From Lagopus muta (Eukaryota > Chordata > Aves > Galliformes > Phasianidae), in contig NC_064434.1 in NCBI RefSeq assembly GCF_023343835.1, forward strand, positions 20,007,505-20,071,504: DNA of 64,000 nt, given 5' to 3'. Both the position numbers and the translations under genes were made by a program. Shown here in pieces: positions 46,438 to 58,400 of the stretch. Numbering within the stretch: position 1 is the stretch's first letter; each line of letters begins with the position of its first letter. The notes beneath the pieces were generated by a model. The model did no database searches, was not told the DNA's origin, and worked only from the letters and a program-made list of their open reading frames with translations.

Positions 46438-48657
46438 GTCCTTTTTGTAAATAATCTGTAACAGAAACTTTGCTGATGTTTTGCTATTCAGATGTTTTCA
46501 ATTGATAGATAAATGCATTTTACTTTGTAGTTCTTGCCATAAACCCAGAAATAAATTAGCATGCACTTACTTTGACAGTGTTACTCAGCAATTACGATCT
46601 TTTGATCCCGTGTCATGGCACTGGTTGATAAGTGAAAGTCTCTAATTAAGCAAATTATGCCTGTTGCTCTAGTTAGCAGCCCCCAGATGGATTTCCAATG
46701 TTGGAAGAGACATTTCAGACTCCCATGGACTAATTAGTGTGTTCTGCTAGTGGTAGTGTCACAGAAACAAGTGTTCTCACAGTATGTTGTGCCTTCCTGT
46801 TCTCCCTAAGCAAAACAGTACTGAGTGAGGAGGAATGACAAAGGTAATGACACAGCGAGCATAGCAACATTCGAGGTGGCAGAGACAAGCCAATATGAAA
46901 GGAATGGGGTCTGCTCACAGGTGCACAAAGAAGCAAGCAAACAAATGGACAGTGCAGTCATCTGCTGCTGTTTGTGTGTGTGTTATGGTGAGTTCTGAGT
47001 CCTTTACAGGTATGACTTGAGCAGAGGGAGCTGATGCTGGATTCATCTGATACTGTACACATTACTTCTGAGCTGAAATGCTTGTTTCTTAATGTAATTC
47101 TCTTTTTAGCTTCCTCTGCTGCTTTGGATATTTAGTTCATGTTAAACTGACACTGCTTTCACCAGAAAAGTGACATTTACAGATTTACGAGTATGCGCAT
47201 GATTTTAACACTGGTAATTGATTGTAGCTGCTCCAGGTGCTCATCAGGGCCTGTTTTGTTGTTGTTGTTTTTAATATTCTTGATGCGGACCCACAAAAGT
47301 CTGCCAGAAAGACTTTGCTTTGTGTACACTTTGTCACCAAAACTGTGTTCGCTAAAGTTGAAGTATGGGTCTTGTATTAAATGAGGGGGAAAAATGCTAG
47401 ATAAAGCCCTAGTGATTATGTGTTTATTCTTGTTTGTGTATAAGAGGGTTGACTTTCCTGCATTTCTGGACTGTGCAGTTCTGTTGGCAGAATCTTTTAA
47501 GAGTAAATCAAGGTGATAACTGCAATGTCTTGAAGAGTGAAGCCACACAGGCAGTCTCTAAAAGTATGGTGAAGTGGCTTGTGTAGAGTAGGCAAGGAAC
47601 ATCTAATGAGCTTGGTCAGCTTGTGTAAAGGTTGCATTTACAAGGTGAAAGAGTATCCTTTGAAAGCAGCAGCTTTGCCTAGGAGTCTTAAGAAATGTGA
47701 AAAAAATGAAGATGTTTTAGGATGAGATTGCTGCTGGGCACTGAATGGGAAATTGTCCGATCTTTTAACTCTTCTTTTTGCCTCAGCAGCATATTGTGTT
47801 AAGCATTGTTGTGACAGTGGCTGAGACTGAGTCTGAGGACCCTTTTTAGGACATCAAACCTCCTAAGGCCAAAGGGATCTGTAGTGTGTTCTAATTCATA
47901 GTGACTTGTTCTGTTGTTCACTTTTTTTTTTTTTTTTTTTTCCTCTTCTGGAGGCCATTTCTTTCCTTCCTTGCTACTTTATCTACAAAGGATAATTACT
48001 GCTAGTAGAATGTTTTTTTTTTTTTTTTTAAAATCCCTAGATATGAAACTATTCTGTATTTCTGAAGATTCTGTCAAATGGGTGATGTCAGATTATCAAG
48101 GTTACCCATCTTTGATATATCTAGGGTGGGTTTTTTGTTGTTGTTTTTCCTACATAGGACTTCAGGAAAGACATTATAAGAAAAATTGTTAATAATCTTA
48201 ACTGCAATTTGGGAGATGCTGTACTGGTAAATTAAAATTTTAATATATCTTTATCAAAGTATCGACTACGTAAGCCTTAGCACCTAATGAATCCTGTTTA
48301 AGTAAAAAAAAAAAAAAAAAGTGCTATGGTATACTGCTTGCTAAGGTTTACTTAGATAATACTTCAATCTAGGTTTAAAAAAAACCAGATTTAGAATCAA
48401 GAGTCCTTGAAAGTGTTCATGAAGAATGTGCTATTGCTGGTAGAACATCACGAAGTTATAACTCTTAACTGTCAGGGTAAGTATTGGTGTGCTCAGAACT
48501 ACGTGCTCCTGCACCCTAGTGCTGGTACTTCAGAGAGATGTGGAAGACTGGGCAGCAGTGGGCATCATATCAGAAAATGAATGAGCAATGCTGTTATTAA
48601 ACCAAATGCTATTTTAATGTAATACTTTGCATTTCAGAAATGTTTTTTTCTCATATA

Positions 48658-48745
48658 TATTATAGAATATCCCAAGTAGGAAAGGACCCGTTAGGATCGT
48701 CAAGTCCGACTTGTGGCTCCACACAGCACCACACAAGAGTTTGTT
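48658..48745 (-). mobile_element. CR1 LINE 3'-end fragment, antisense
   Basis: TATAGAATATCCCAAGTAGG, AAGGACCCGTTAGGATCGTC and AAGTCCGACTTGTGGCTCCA match the antisense 3' end of a CR1 subfamily. Confidence 0.8.
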
Positions 48746-50038
48746 ACCTTCTATGCAATACCTTTATGTATTTAAAGGGTGTTATCATGCATCTCTTTCA
48801 CTCTATCTATGCTAAACCAAGCTATTTTTTTCTCTTCTTCCTGTCAGGATTCATTTGCTGTACCTCTCTTTGTTCTTGCTACACTCCTCTGGACTTTGTG
48901 TTCTGCAGCCAGCAGTTCTGGCAAACAAAAGAATTAAAGGAGGAAAAAGGGTTCTGCAGGTATGTTTGGCATGCGTAACAGGGAGCTGCTCTTTTCCAGT
49001 CATAGTGACTGCAGGAGCCCAGGGTCTTTGTTCTTCTGACAGCTGAGCTATTCCCATATTCTGACTCATCAGTGGCTGTTTCTACATGGGTGAAAGCAGC
49101 TGCACTCTGCAGCACCACTCTAGCCCTTGCAGGTGAAAACAGCCATGAAGCAAGTGTTGCCCTACTAGTTGCATCAGTCCTGTAAAGTTCTGTCCCTTGT
49201 GAGCACTGCCTGTATGTATCGTGACTCATCATTATGTTTGATAAGGGAGATGGAGAAGACCTATCATTCTACAAGGCTCCAGCATGAGTTCTGCAAGAGA
49301 TTAAAATGAGCAGGACTGCCATGTGTCCTGGGTCTGAGGTGTTTCTGGAGGATTACAGCATGTGTTCTTTGTGGAGGACGCATGAGCAACAGGAGAAGCA
49401 ACTGGACATAAACTCCTCCAGAGAAGTTGCCTGCTGTATCAGCAGATAAACAGAAGAAGGAAATTGAGGAAGCCAGGCATCACTTGAGAATCTGGTAACT
49501 TAAGTCATCTTGATCAGATTTCGCGCAAGTTTTTGGAAAGCAAACCAAGTGAATGATATTGTATGTCCTTAGGAGTCACACTATTTGAGTCTATACTCAA
49601 GCATCTCAATTTTCAGCAGAGCATCACATGGGCCACAAAACTGCTCTGTGGCCACGGTGTCCTTGAGATGCCCAGCACCTGTGCTGGAGTAGATGCCTAT
49701 CTTTTCGCTGCTTAGAGATGAGAGAGACTTTCGCTGGAGCTCCTGTAAGCAGTAATGAGAGGATGAGAGTAAGTAAATGCTGGTGAGGTCCCGTTGTACA
49801 TCTTTCACCTGTAAAACTGATTTAAACATCTTATAGTGCTTGGTACAGCCTGATCCTATTAACTCTGGCAGCAGCCATAGGCGTGCTGTAGCTATTGACA
49901 GCTAATTATGGGTAGATAAATAATGAATTTCATTGTAATTATTAGATGATAACTGCTACTAGGACATTGCTGTAGGAAAATACTAGGAAGAGAGAAAGAT
50001 ATTTTGGAATTTAGTATCTTGCTGTATTATAATATGAT

Positions 50039-50087
50039 CTGTTGGTTTTATCCAACAGATATTATGACTGTTGGATTTATCCAACAA
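50039..50087. repeat. Tandem duplicated mini-hairpin
   Basis: CTGTTGGTTTTATCCAACAG (50039-50058) folds as a 7-bp stem with a 6-base loop. A near copy with one loop change and one end change follows at 50068-50087 after nine bases. The duplicated symmetric unit looks like a local duplication. Confidence 0.75.
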
Positions 50088-50907
50088 GGTTTCCCCTGCA
50101 ATTTTCTACTGGAATCAAAGAAATATATTGAAATCCTCCTCCTGCCAAAGGAGCCTATTGCTTGTAGATGATACTTTTAATCATGGAATTGAACAAGTTT
50201 TGCTGAAGATGATTTCCTGCCATTTCAGCTCATGAAATGACAGCTGGATATGAGTGAAATACAATGTATTTTAAGAAATTACAGAAATGACAGCTAAAAT
50301 CATCTCTCTGCTGGAAATTGAACTGAATACCATAATGGTAGTTCTGGCCTTAACCTTCCCGTGTGACCCAATTTTCTCTCTTCATTTTCTTTCCCACATA
50401 AAGCCTATACAGCTATAGTAGAAGACGCATTACATTCACACTGTAACTAATTGCATTGAAAAGAAATAACTTCATAAAAAAAACCCAAAAACCTGCAATA
50501 TTTTTGAAAGTAATACTTTTAAATGTTTCATTTGGATTTCAATTCATATGAACTCACAAAAGCATGAATTCGTTTTGCATGTACCTTCTATTAGGCTATA
50601 GAGAAATGAAAAACATAGAGGAAAAAAGTGGAATGATCAAATTTCTTTTGAAATACCATCATTTTCTACCATAAATGGAAGAAAGATCGTACGATTTTCA
50701 CATAATGATAATATACTTACTGTGCTTGGGTATATTACATTACTGGCAGTAGCATAAATACACTTGAGTAGGTTAATATCATCAGTGCCTGATGCATGGA
50801 TCTTTGAGTAACATTCAGTTTCACATTTTCATATTCAAAAGTACTCCACAGATTTTAAATTGTATGTAGCATTATGAATTAGTTGCACCAATATTAAATA
50901 ATTTTTG

Positions 50908-51292
50908 GACTGCTGAAAAGGACCTGGGGGTACTGCTTGGTGGCAAGGTGGACAAGAGTCAGCAATGTGCCCTCGCAGCCCAGAAAGCCAACTGTTGCCT
51001 GGGCTGCACTAAAAGAAAAACAGCCCGGGGCAAGGGGAAATGATTTCGAACTAAAAGAGAGGAGATTTAGACTGGATATAAGGAAAAAGTTTTTTATGAT
51101 AAGAGTGATGAGGCACTGGAGCAGGTTGCCCAGAAATGTGGTGAATATCCTGGCCCTGGAGACAACCAAGGCCAGGCTGGACGGGGCTGTGAGCACCTGA
51201 TCTGGCTGTTGGTATCTCTGTTCATCGCAGGGGCGTTGGACTGGATAGCCTTTAATGGTCCCTTCCAACTCAAACGATTCTATGATCCTACA
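50908..51292 (+). mobile_element. CR1 LINE fragment with internal deletion
   Basis: It starts in the ORF2 region (AAAAGGACCTGGGGGTACTG and CAGCAATGTGCCCTCGCAGC), then jumps near 51010 to the 3' UTR part (GATTTAGACTGGATATAAGG, GAGCACCTGATCTGGCTGTT) and ends AAACGATTCTATGATCC. The jump implies an internal deletion relative to a full 3' region. Confidence 0.9.
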
Positions 51293-51397
51293 TCAGGAAC
51301 TGAAGAATTATAATGTATTAACGTTTTTCATCAAGGTGTAACAAGTGTACGTGGGTATATTGTAGAGTACATTCTCAAAATAATTGTAAATGTGTTT

Positions 51398-51430
51398 TCT
51401 TTTTTTTTTTTTTTCTTTTTTTTTTTTTAA
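51398..51430. repeat. T-rich simple repeat
   Basis: Two long T runs split by a single C, about 550 bases upstream of the second CpG island. Confidence 0.85.
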
Positions 51431-51837
51431 TTTTGATAAAAGGGGACTGTGACTTGTTTTCATGTGGGCATACAAATGGTTAGTGGTATGTTAGGGATAG
51501 GCATTACATCTAATCCCAGGCAGCTATGATGGACTGGGGGTTGGCTCAGTCGGCACTGCCTCACAGGGATTCTTACTGTGAGGAACCAAGGGGAGCAGTT
51601 CGCAGCACTGACCTGCGTCGGGGATGAGACCTGTGTGTTAGGGATGAGATGCCAGTATCCATGAGAAACCTTTATTTTGCTGTGCTGAAACAAGTTCGAT
51701 TTTTTGCAAACTACAGGAGGCCTGCATTTCCAGTGACAAATGAGATTAAGTTCTAAAACAGCCACCGTGGCTTAGCATGCTAATGTACTGGTCCTAAGGA
51801 CGAGGCTGGGATAAATAAAATAGAAAAGGAAACGTCA

Positions 51838-51955
51838 AGAGGCGTCTGGATGAGGAGCTACAAGATACGGTTTAGAAGCTTGTGGTAGCAATGGTGATGG
51901 GAGGTCGGTTGGACTAGATGATCTTGAAGGTAATTTCCAACCTTATGATTCTGTA
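51838..51955 (+). mobile_element. CR1 LINE 3'-end fragment at the edge of the second CpG island
   Basis: GGATGAGGAGCTACAAGATA, GGTTGGACTAGATGATCTTG, AATTTCCAACCTTATGATTC: a sense CR1 3' end. It stops within about 30 bases of the GC-rich island. Confidence 0.88.
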
Positions 51956-51984
51956 TTCCGCACGTGTCCAACTTTTCCGTCCCG

Positions 51985-52860
51985 GCAGCGAGACCCGTAC
52001 ACCTCCCGCTCGTCCGGCACCGACATCCGCGCGGCAGGTGCCCTCGCCCCGTTCGCAGGGCCCCGCGCAGCGCCGCCGGGGGCGGAGGGTCCGGGCCCGC
52101 CCCGCCGCGAGCGGCGTGCCGCTGCGCCAACCGCGCGTCCGCGGGGCTGCGCGCCGCCCCAATGCTGGTGGGTCCTGCCGCAAGGCCCGGCAGAGGGCGG
52201 GGCGCGGCGGGCCGGGGCTGGGGGTGAGGCGAGCGGCGAGCGGCGCCCCGCCGGGACTTAGCGGCTCGGCCCGGCGGTGAGTAAGGGAGCGGGGCCGCGC
52301 GGAGCGGAGCGGCGGGATTTCCGGCTCGGCGCGGGGGGAGGAGCGCAGCGGGGAGGGCCCCGCCGGCCTCGGTGCTCTGGGCGGTGGCCACCGCCCTCGG
52401 CTGAGGACGTGGATGGTTTGGCCGGGGCCGCGCGGGGAGGCGGGCGGCTGCCGGGCGCCGGTGAGACCCGAGGGTAACGGGACACAGCTCCGCGCGGCTG
52501 GGGGAACGCGTTCGACCCTTGGGACGCGGATGCCGGGCGCGGGGGTCGCTGCTGAACGCCGCGCGCCCATTCCTGAAGTTTCTGCTGCGCGCTTTTCCAG
52601 CAGGCTCTGCTCGTGCGGGCGGCCGTGGTGGGCGCAGGGTGCGGGGCAGCGTTCGGCCCTTCGGCCCAGGGCGGTACCCGGCTCGGCGGTACCCGGCTCG
52701 GCGGTACCCGGCTCGGCGGTACCCGGCTCGGCGGTACCCGGCTCGGCGGTACCCGGCTCGGCGGTACCCGGCTCGGCGGTACCCGGCTCGGCGGTACCCG
52801 GCTCGGCGGTACCCGGCTCGGCGGTACCCGGCTGTCTTATCCTCCGGAACGCTGTTTAAA
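51985..52860 (+). promoter_or_regulatory. Strong CpG island, probable ARHGEF10 promoter and first exon
   Basis: Nearly 900 bases of very GC- and CpG-rich DNA. A CCAAT box is at 52159-52163 and an SP1-type GGGCGGGGC at 52195-52203. A near-consensus splice donor GCG|GTGAGTAAG has its GT at 52277-52278; a second, GTGAGA, starts at 52461. This looks like a + strand promoter with a noncoding first exon ending at 52276. By synteny (DLGAP2-CLN8-ARHGEF10) the best candidate is ARHGEF10, a RhoGEF. No coding exon of it was recognised, so the symbol is left blank. Long ORFs on both strands here reflect GC content and the 15-bp repeat. Confidence 0.65.
52671..52833. repeat. Perfect 15-bp minisatellite, about 10.9 copies
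   Basis: Unit GCTCGGCGGTACCCG repeats without a mismatch; eleven GGTACC sites occur at 15-base spacing. Because the unit is a multiple of three and has no stop in any frame, it creates pentapeptide repeats in several frames (such as VPGSA, GTRLG and, on the minus strand, YRRAG). It lies inside the CpG island, about 400 bases after the predicted donor. Confidence 0.97.
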
Positions 52861-53869
52861 AAAAACAAAGCCCGTGTATGCAGCACCGACTTTGTAATGA
52901 GGGTTTGCAGTTGCTTTGCCTTTCTCGAGACAAGGGAAAACACTTTGGTGCTGTAGTAACGACTTGTTTGTTTTTCCGAAGGAAGTATTAAAATTGTCTT
53001 TCGTTTGTTAGTACTTAGGTATCGGAGCAGCTACACAGTTGTTGGTGGAGACCCCAGAGCGTGTAGTTATTTCAGGAGCAGCTCTGAGTGCACACATTGG
53101 CCTGGTGGGCTTTGCCAGCAGACAGGAGTGGGTGCTTGAGGGGACAGGTATTAAGAATCTGTCCATTGCAGAGGGTTGTGTTACAGCACGTCTGGTGGTG
53201 TCATTTTGACCCAAGATTTTATCTGTCTTGAATTCTGTGATTTTGGTGTTTGTTCAACCCACAGCTACTGAGCATGGCTTTTGTCTTGTGGTGGCAGGTA
53301 TGAACTTAATCTTGCTTAATTGCAAGATAAAAATGGGTTGTTATTATTATTTTCAGTTGTACAACTTCACTGTCACAGTAAAATGCATATATAATTTTTT
53401 TGTGTGAGATTTTTTGTTGGTGCTGAGAAGGCATAAGGTTTATTGCTGGAACGTGGGGCCGTTCTTCCAGGCTGCTGCAGGTCAGGCTGCTGGCTCTCCT
53501 CTGCTCCTGTCACCTGGGCACTCTGATCTTGATAATCTGTCTGACTTGCTTGGTTTAATCCATCTTGTCTTCTTCTTTCCACCCCCTGGCTCAGCAGCCC
53601 ATGAACTAGTTACGTGTGTTTATCTGGCTACGAACAGTAGCTTTTTAGACAGTGCCTTGAAATTGGATATTTATGAAGGCTCTGCAGTGAGATTTCAGTG
53701 CAATCTGGGCACAGCTCGATTTACTTTTGCATGAAAAACGGAATGTTACATGGGCATGGATGAGGCTTGTGATGGGGCAGGTGCTCTGTGTCCAGCATGT
53801 GGGGTTTCTGTGGCTGACAACCATGGGTGTATGCGGGGGAGAACGGGTTGTGGAAGCTGGCTACAGCTG

Positions 53870-54093
53870 GAAAATGTGTTTATTTTGGATATAAGAAAAA
53901 AGGGTTTTTTTTATGATAAGGGTAGTGAAGGACAAACAAGTTGCCCAGAGAGGTGGTGGATACCCTGAACCTGGAGACACCCGAGGCTAGGCTGGATGGA
54001 ACTGTAAGCAACTTGCTGTAACTGTAGGTGTCCCTGTCCATTGCAGGGGGGTTGGACTGGATAGCCCTAAGGTTCCCTTCTAACTCATGTGAT
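53870..54093 (+). mobile_element. CR1 LINE 3'-end fragment (first of a tandem pair)
   Basis: TTGGATATAAGAAAAAAGGG, AAGTTGCCCAGAGAGGTGGT and TCCATTGCAGGGGGGTTGGA show a sense CR1 3' UTR, ending near TCATGTGATTCC. A second CR1 in the same direction follows within about 10 bases. Confidence 0.88.
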
Positions 54094-54099
54094 TCCATC

Positions 54100-54702
54100 A
54101 GAAAAGGGTGGCCAGCAGGGACAGGGAGGTGATTGTCCCCCTCAATTCTGCTCTTGTGAGGCCCCATCCTGAGTACTGCATCCAGGTCTGGAGCCCTCAG
54201 TACAAGAAAGACAGAGAGCTATTGGAGAGGATCCAGAGGAGGGCACAAAGATGATCAGAGGGCTGGAACACCTCTCCTGTGAAGACAGGCTGAGGGAGCT
54301 GGGCTTGTTCAGCCTGGAGAAAAGAAGGCTGCAGGGTGACCTCGTTGCAGCCTTTCAGTACCTAAAGGGAGCCTACAAACAGGAGGGGAATCAACTCTTT
54401 GAAAGGGTTGATAATTGCAGGACAAGGGGGAAATGGTTTTAAGTTGAGGGAGGGAAGATTGAGGTTGGATGTCAGGGGAAATTCTTTACAGAGTGAGTGG
54501 TGAGGTGCTGGAACAGGCTGCCCAGAGAGGTTGTGGATGCCCCATCCCTGGAGGTGTTCAAGGCCAGATTGGATGGGGCCCTGGGCAGCCTGGTCTAGTA
54601 TTAAATGTGGAGGTTGGTGGCCCTGCCTGTGGCAGGGGTGTTGGAGATTTGTAATCCTTGAGGTCCCTCCCAGCCTGGGCCATTCTGTGATTCTGTAACT
54701 CT
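54100..54702 (+). mobile_element. CR1 LINE 3' fragment (second of a tandem pair)
   Basis: A well preserved sense copy. The ORF2 end is readable at 54251-54442 (GLEHLSCEDRLRELGLFSLE, then RRLQGDLVAAFQYLKGAYKQ), followed by the 3' UTR and the CCATTCTGTGATTCTGTAAC tail. It is 5' truncated, and less diverged than most copies in the window. Confidence 0.95.
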
Positions 54703-55471
54703 GAGAACATGCTGTCCAGCAGTTCCTGCTCAGCACTTGTCAAAGCAGGATCCCCTAGGTCTTACAGTCTGTTTGTGGCAGGACATGGAGAGGAGCCATA
54801 GCGCTGTACAGTGGTTGTCACTGTGACTGTGACATCAGCTGTGCAGGTTGTGGGCAGCTGGATTTGACAGGTCAGTGGTTAGAGCACCACAGCATGGGAA
54901 ACACTCTGCCCTGTGAACAGATCCCTGTCTCCGTGCCCCCATCTGGCTGGAAACTGCTGTTCCTCTCTGCAGAGAGGGCACAGATCTGCCTGTGTCAACT
55001 CTGGTGATCCTTTCTCAGAGCAGGATGATATGAAAAAGAAAATTTCTGGAACTTCTTGAAATTTCAGTAATACATCAAATATTGCCCTAAATTTAGTAGT
55101 TCTATAGCATGTCTTAACTCAAGGTTTCCAAGATCTGAACTTTATGAGGCACATAGCCTTAGTTTTTCAGTTGACTGAATTTTTAATGTCAAGTCGCAAC
55201 TTTTTGAAAATGCTTTTGGTGACTCCCAGCATCTATATCTCGGCTTTTGGTGATTCTTAGCATCCCTATGTTGGTACATCTACATAAATCACTCCTCTCA
55301 GCAGTACTTTTTGTGTATTTACTTAATGGTTGTTGTTTTATGAGTATAAAAGCTTGTACTGATTTTATTATTATTTTATAATAATATAAGTAATTGTGGT
55401 TTTTTTTTTTTTTGCTAGAATACACTAGTATTTACTTCTTCATATGGGATGGTTCTCTTCTGCTTTTCTTT

Positions 55472-55494
55472 CTTCTTTTTTTTTTTTTTTTTTT
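55472..55494. repeat. T homopolymer run
   Basis: A run of about 22 T residues, with a similar but shorter run at 55398-55413. Confidence 0.85.
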
Positions 55495-58400
55495 GCTTGA
55501 ATGTACTTAGTGTCAGCACCAATAAATATTACGAAGAAAGACCGACATCAGAGGACTCTGTCATTTTGTTCTGAGCTGTTCAGGGCTCCTTGTGTAGTTT
55601 ATAGACATTTGAAAGGAGACAGCAAAGTTCTCTAAACCTTAAAAAACTTTTGTCAGACTTCATAATTGTTGACAGAATTTGTTGCAACTGGGAATAGTAC
55701 ATTATTCATTTGTGTAACAGGAAGTATTTTAATTGCTTCTATATAAAGTAGAAATTATTTTTGGACTCTGCTGTAGAAAAATTCATAAATTTCAGCCTAG
55801 TTCTGAACAAGTCAGGAAACAACTTCTGCAGTCTGTAGGGAAAGGATATTTTTGATTTGATATTTTGGATTAAAATGTATGCACTGTACAGAGCTATGGC
55901 TGTTACATTCTTCATGCTTTTTTAATACCACTCTGCCCTCAGTTTTGTGAGTCATGGAGAAAGTAGCTGTGTGCAACACTCAGTTTTCCTTCTGCATGTG
56001 GGACAGTTGTGTTCATTCTGGTTCTGTCAGGTGACTTCTTGTTTCATCAGGTTTGTCCATTTTACAGATTTAGTTTAGAACTGTATAAGGGATATTGTGG
56101 GAAATCATTTTATGGCCTCTAATTTGGAAGGCACTTTTGAAACTGTCATAATAAGTTCAGCTTCTTGTCGGCTTTTTAATCTGCAACTGCGTTTCCATAC
56201 TGTGCTTGGCTACTTGTGGAATAAATATTGCAGCAATTGTCCTTTATGGAAAGTTAATTGGGAATGTTTTGTAAGTTCTAGTGGGGCAGGAAGTGAGGCT
56301 TCAGTGATAGTGTCATGAATTACTTTCATTTTGTGTGTATTCTGCAGAGTGGGAGTGAGGCATCTTTTTGACATCCAAGACCTCCTTTTCTTATAGTAGC
56401 AACTCACTATGGATATTTTTTCACCCTTGTTCATACTTGTATAAAATCTCCTTGCTACCTCGCTGGTGGAAAATTCATACTGAAAAGTTGTGTTCTGGCT
56501 CTAGAATTGCTTTAAAGAGTGGAAAAACGCAGGAGAGCCATGGCCCCCTCAACCTACTGATCTATGGGGGGTTCAAAACCAAGCTTGGGAATCAGGGAGG
56601 GAGGCCACAGGAGTGCTCTAAGAAGAGGTGCTCTTGTGATGAGAATGGATGTATGTTAGCAGGGCAAAGCCAAATTCTTACTACGTTTTGCTATGGAACT
56701 GCGACTTAATTTTCTGTCTGTTTCCATATCTTTCTCAGTAAGGTGTGTGTGTATGTCGTTGGAAGAGAGCAGAATCTGGGCAGTCGTGATCAGTTGCACC
56801 TGTGGAAGGAAGCTGCTGCACTATGAGCTTCTTTTGAGATTTACATCTCTTGGATGTTTTCTTGTAGTCAGAAATCTGACTTTTACTCTCATCAAAATAC
56901 TGAAGTTGATTTTGAGACCAGGGATATGTGAAAGTACAAGTTACTTTCAAAGGGAACAATAATAAGTCGTGCTAAGCAAAATTTGAAAAATATTTTTGCA
57001 AACCTGTGTTTTTCAATCAAAAACTGGATTCATGTTTTTATTCTGAACTGCCCAAATCAGCAAGAATGTGGGAAGTGATGCATAACTGGACAACACTGAT
57101 TCATGTCCTACACGTTAGCTGCTCAGGAAGCCTGAAGCTTAATGTCAAATGTGTGGGTGAAGCAGTTAACCAGAGCAAAATAAATTGTTCTACTTACACA
57201 GTGGTGAATAGGGGTATTATCTTGGGGAATGTCTGCTTCGGTGACTTACTGTTCTGTACAGCACTTGTTACTTGGGACTGAACCATGAATCCAAGCTATT
57301 AGGATCCAAGATCAAGGTCAAACGTTCACTCTCATTTCTGTTCTCTGGTCTGTTTTTTAGAAATGCTTTCAAAATGATTGCAAAAATGATGTGGATGTTG
57401 TTTCTAGTTACAAAGTTGGGAAAATGTGTGTATCTTCTACGATTGCAGAGCTGTTTCTTGTGATCATCTCATTAAATATACATAACAAGTATACAGTTTC
57501 AAGGGGATAAATGTTATTTCCTTATCTGTGAGATTAGATCATAAGTTATAAAAAAGAGCAAATACATACATCTTCTGCTAGGACCAAAGCGTGTCTTCAG
57601 CCTAGGACTTGGTATTTTACACCATTTTAAAGCATTCTGTGTGTCTGATGCCCAGAGTTTCCTTTTTATATATGATATTTTGTGTTGCAAGCCGAGGATC
57701 GTCTGTTTTCAGTCTCAAAAACTCTTTTAAAAAGTGAGCTAATTAATCATTTTCAAATCAGGGAAATTGTGGAGACCAATGATGTTAGAACTAGGTGCGG
57801 AACTTACTTGGAAGACTGCCCTCCAATTTATTTATTGTTATATTTTTGAAGATGAGAGCTATTCTGTGCATATGTGATTTATACTTTTCTTCCTTACTCT
57901 AATTAGTCTTTAATGGCTGTTTCCTAATTTCTTATCTATTTAAGTAATGTTTTGCTGTTGTAAGATCCAAAGAAATGAAAGCTGTGTTAATTTTCTTAAG
58001 TCATGCATTACGACTTTAATTTATGATTTAAAATGTACTTCCATATTTTACTCCAGATAGTTGCTTTAGAAACACAGGAATAAGAGTTTGTATTTATATT
58101 CTTAATAACTTGAGTTACAAAAAAAAAGAAAAAAAAATTAATTTTAACACTTCTTAATGGTCAGATATAATTATCTGTAATGTTCCCCCCTTCCCCCACT
58201 CCCCATGGATAAGTAGTAACAACAAAAGTAATGGTTGCTACTCTTCCAAGGACAGTAGTAACCAAAAAAATGGAAATTTTTAGGGAAGGTGGCTCTGTCA
58301 GAACTGGTTTGCTCTAAAGCTGTGGGAACTGAATCTCCGGTGCAGGGTATCATTTCACTTGAGTCATTGGAAAAAGCTTCTGATACATCTCTTGATACAG

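Larger units (their letters stand above)
42886..46440 (+). other. CLN8: Probable CLN8 3' UTR (end uncertain)
   Basis: AT-rich noncoding sequence after the CLN8 stop. Human CLN8 also has a long 3' UTR. AATAAA hexamers occur at 43681-43686, 45652-45657 and 46432-46437. An antisense CR1 (43779-43930) lies inside, and T and A runs occur at 45111-45132 and 45190-45202. The limit shown is the furthest strong candidate signal and is inferred. Confidence 0.5.
46441..50907. other. Intergenic DNA between CLN8 and the next CpG island
   Basis: No recognisable coding exon. It holds T runs (47922-47942, 48010-48029), an A run (48304-48320), a short CR1 remnant (48658-48745) and a duplicated mini-hairpin (50039-50087). 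Confidence 0.55.

Noticed and set aside
51858-52943. 361-codon minus-strand ORF with YRRAG pentapeptide repeats
   Set aside because: It lies in a CpG island where stops are rare, and its repeats come from the 15-bp minisatellite, which is open in several frames. No protein family motif is seen outside the repeat.
52413-52956. Plus-strand ORFs of 145 and 148 codons with VPGSA or RYPAR repeats
   Set aside because: Both read the same minisatellite in different frames, which two real proteins would not do. They are shadows of GC-rich repeat DNA.
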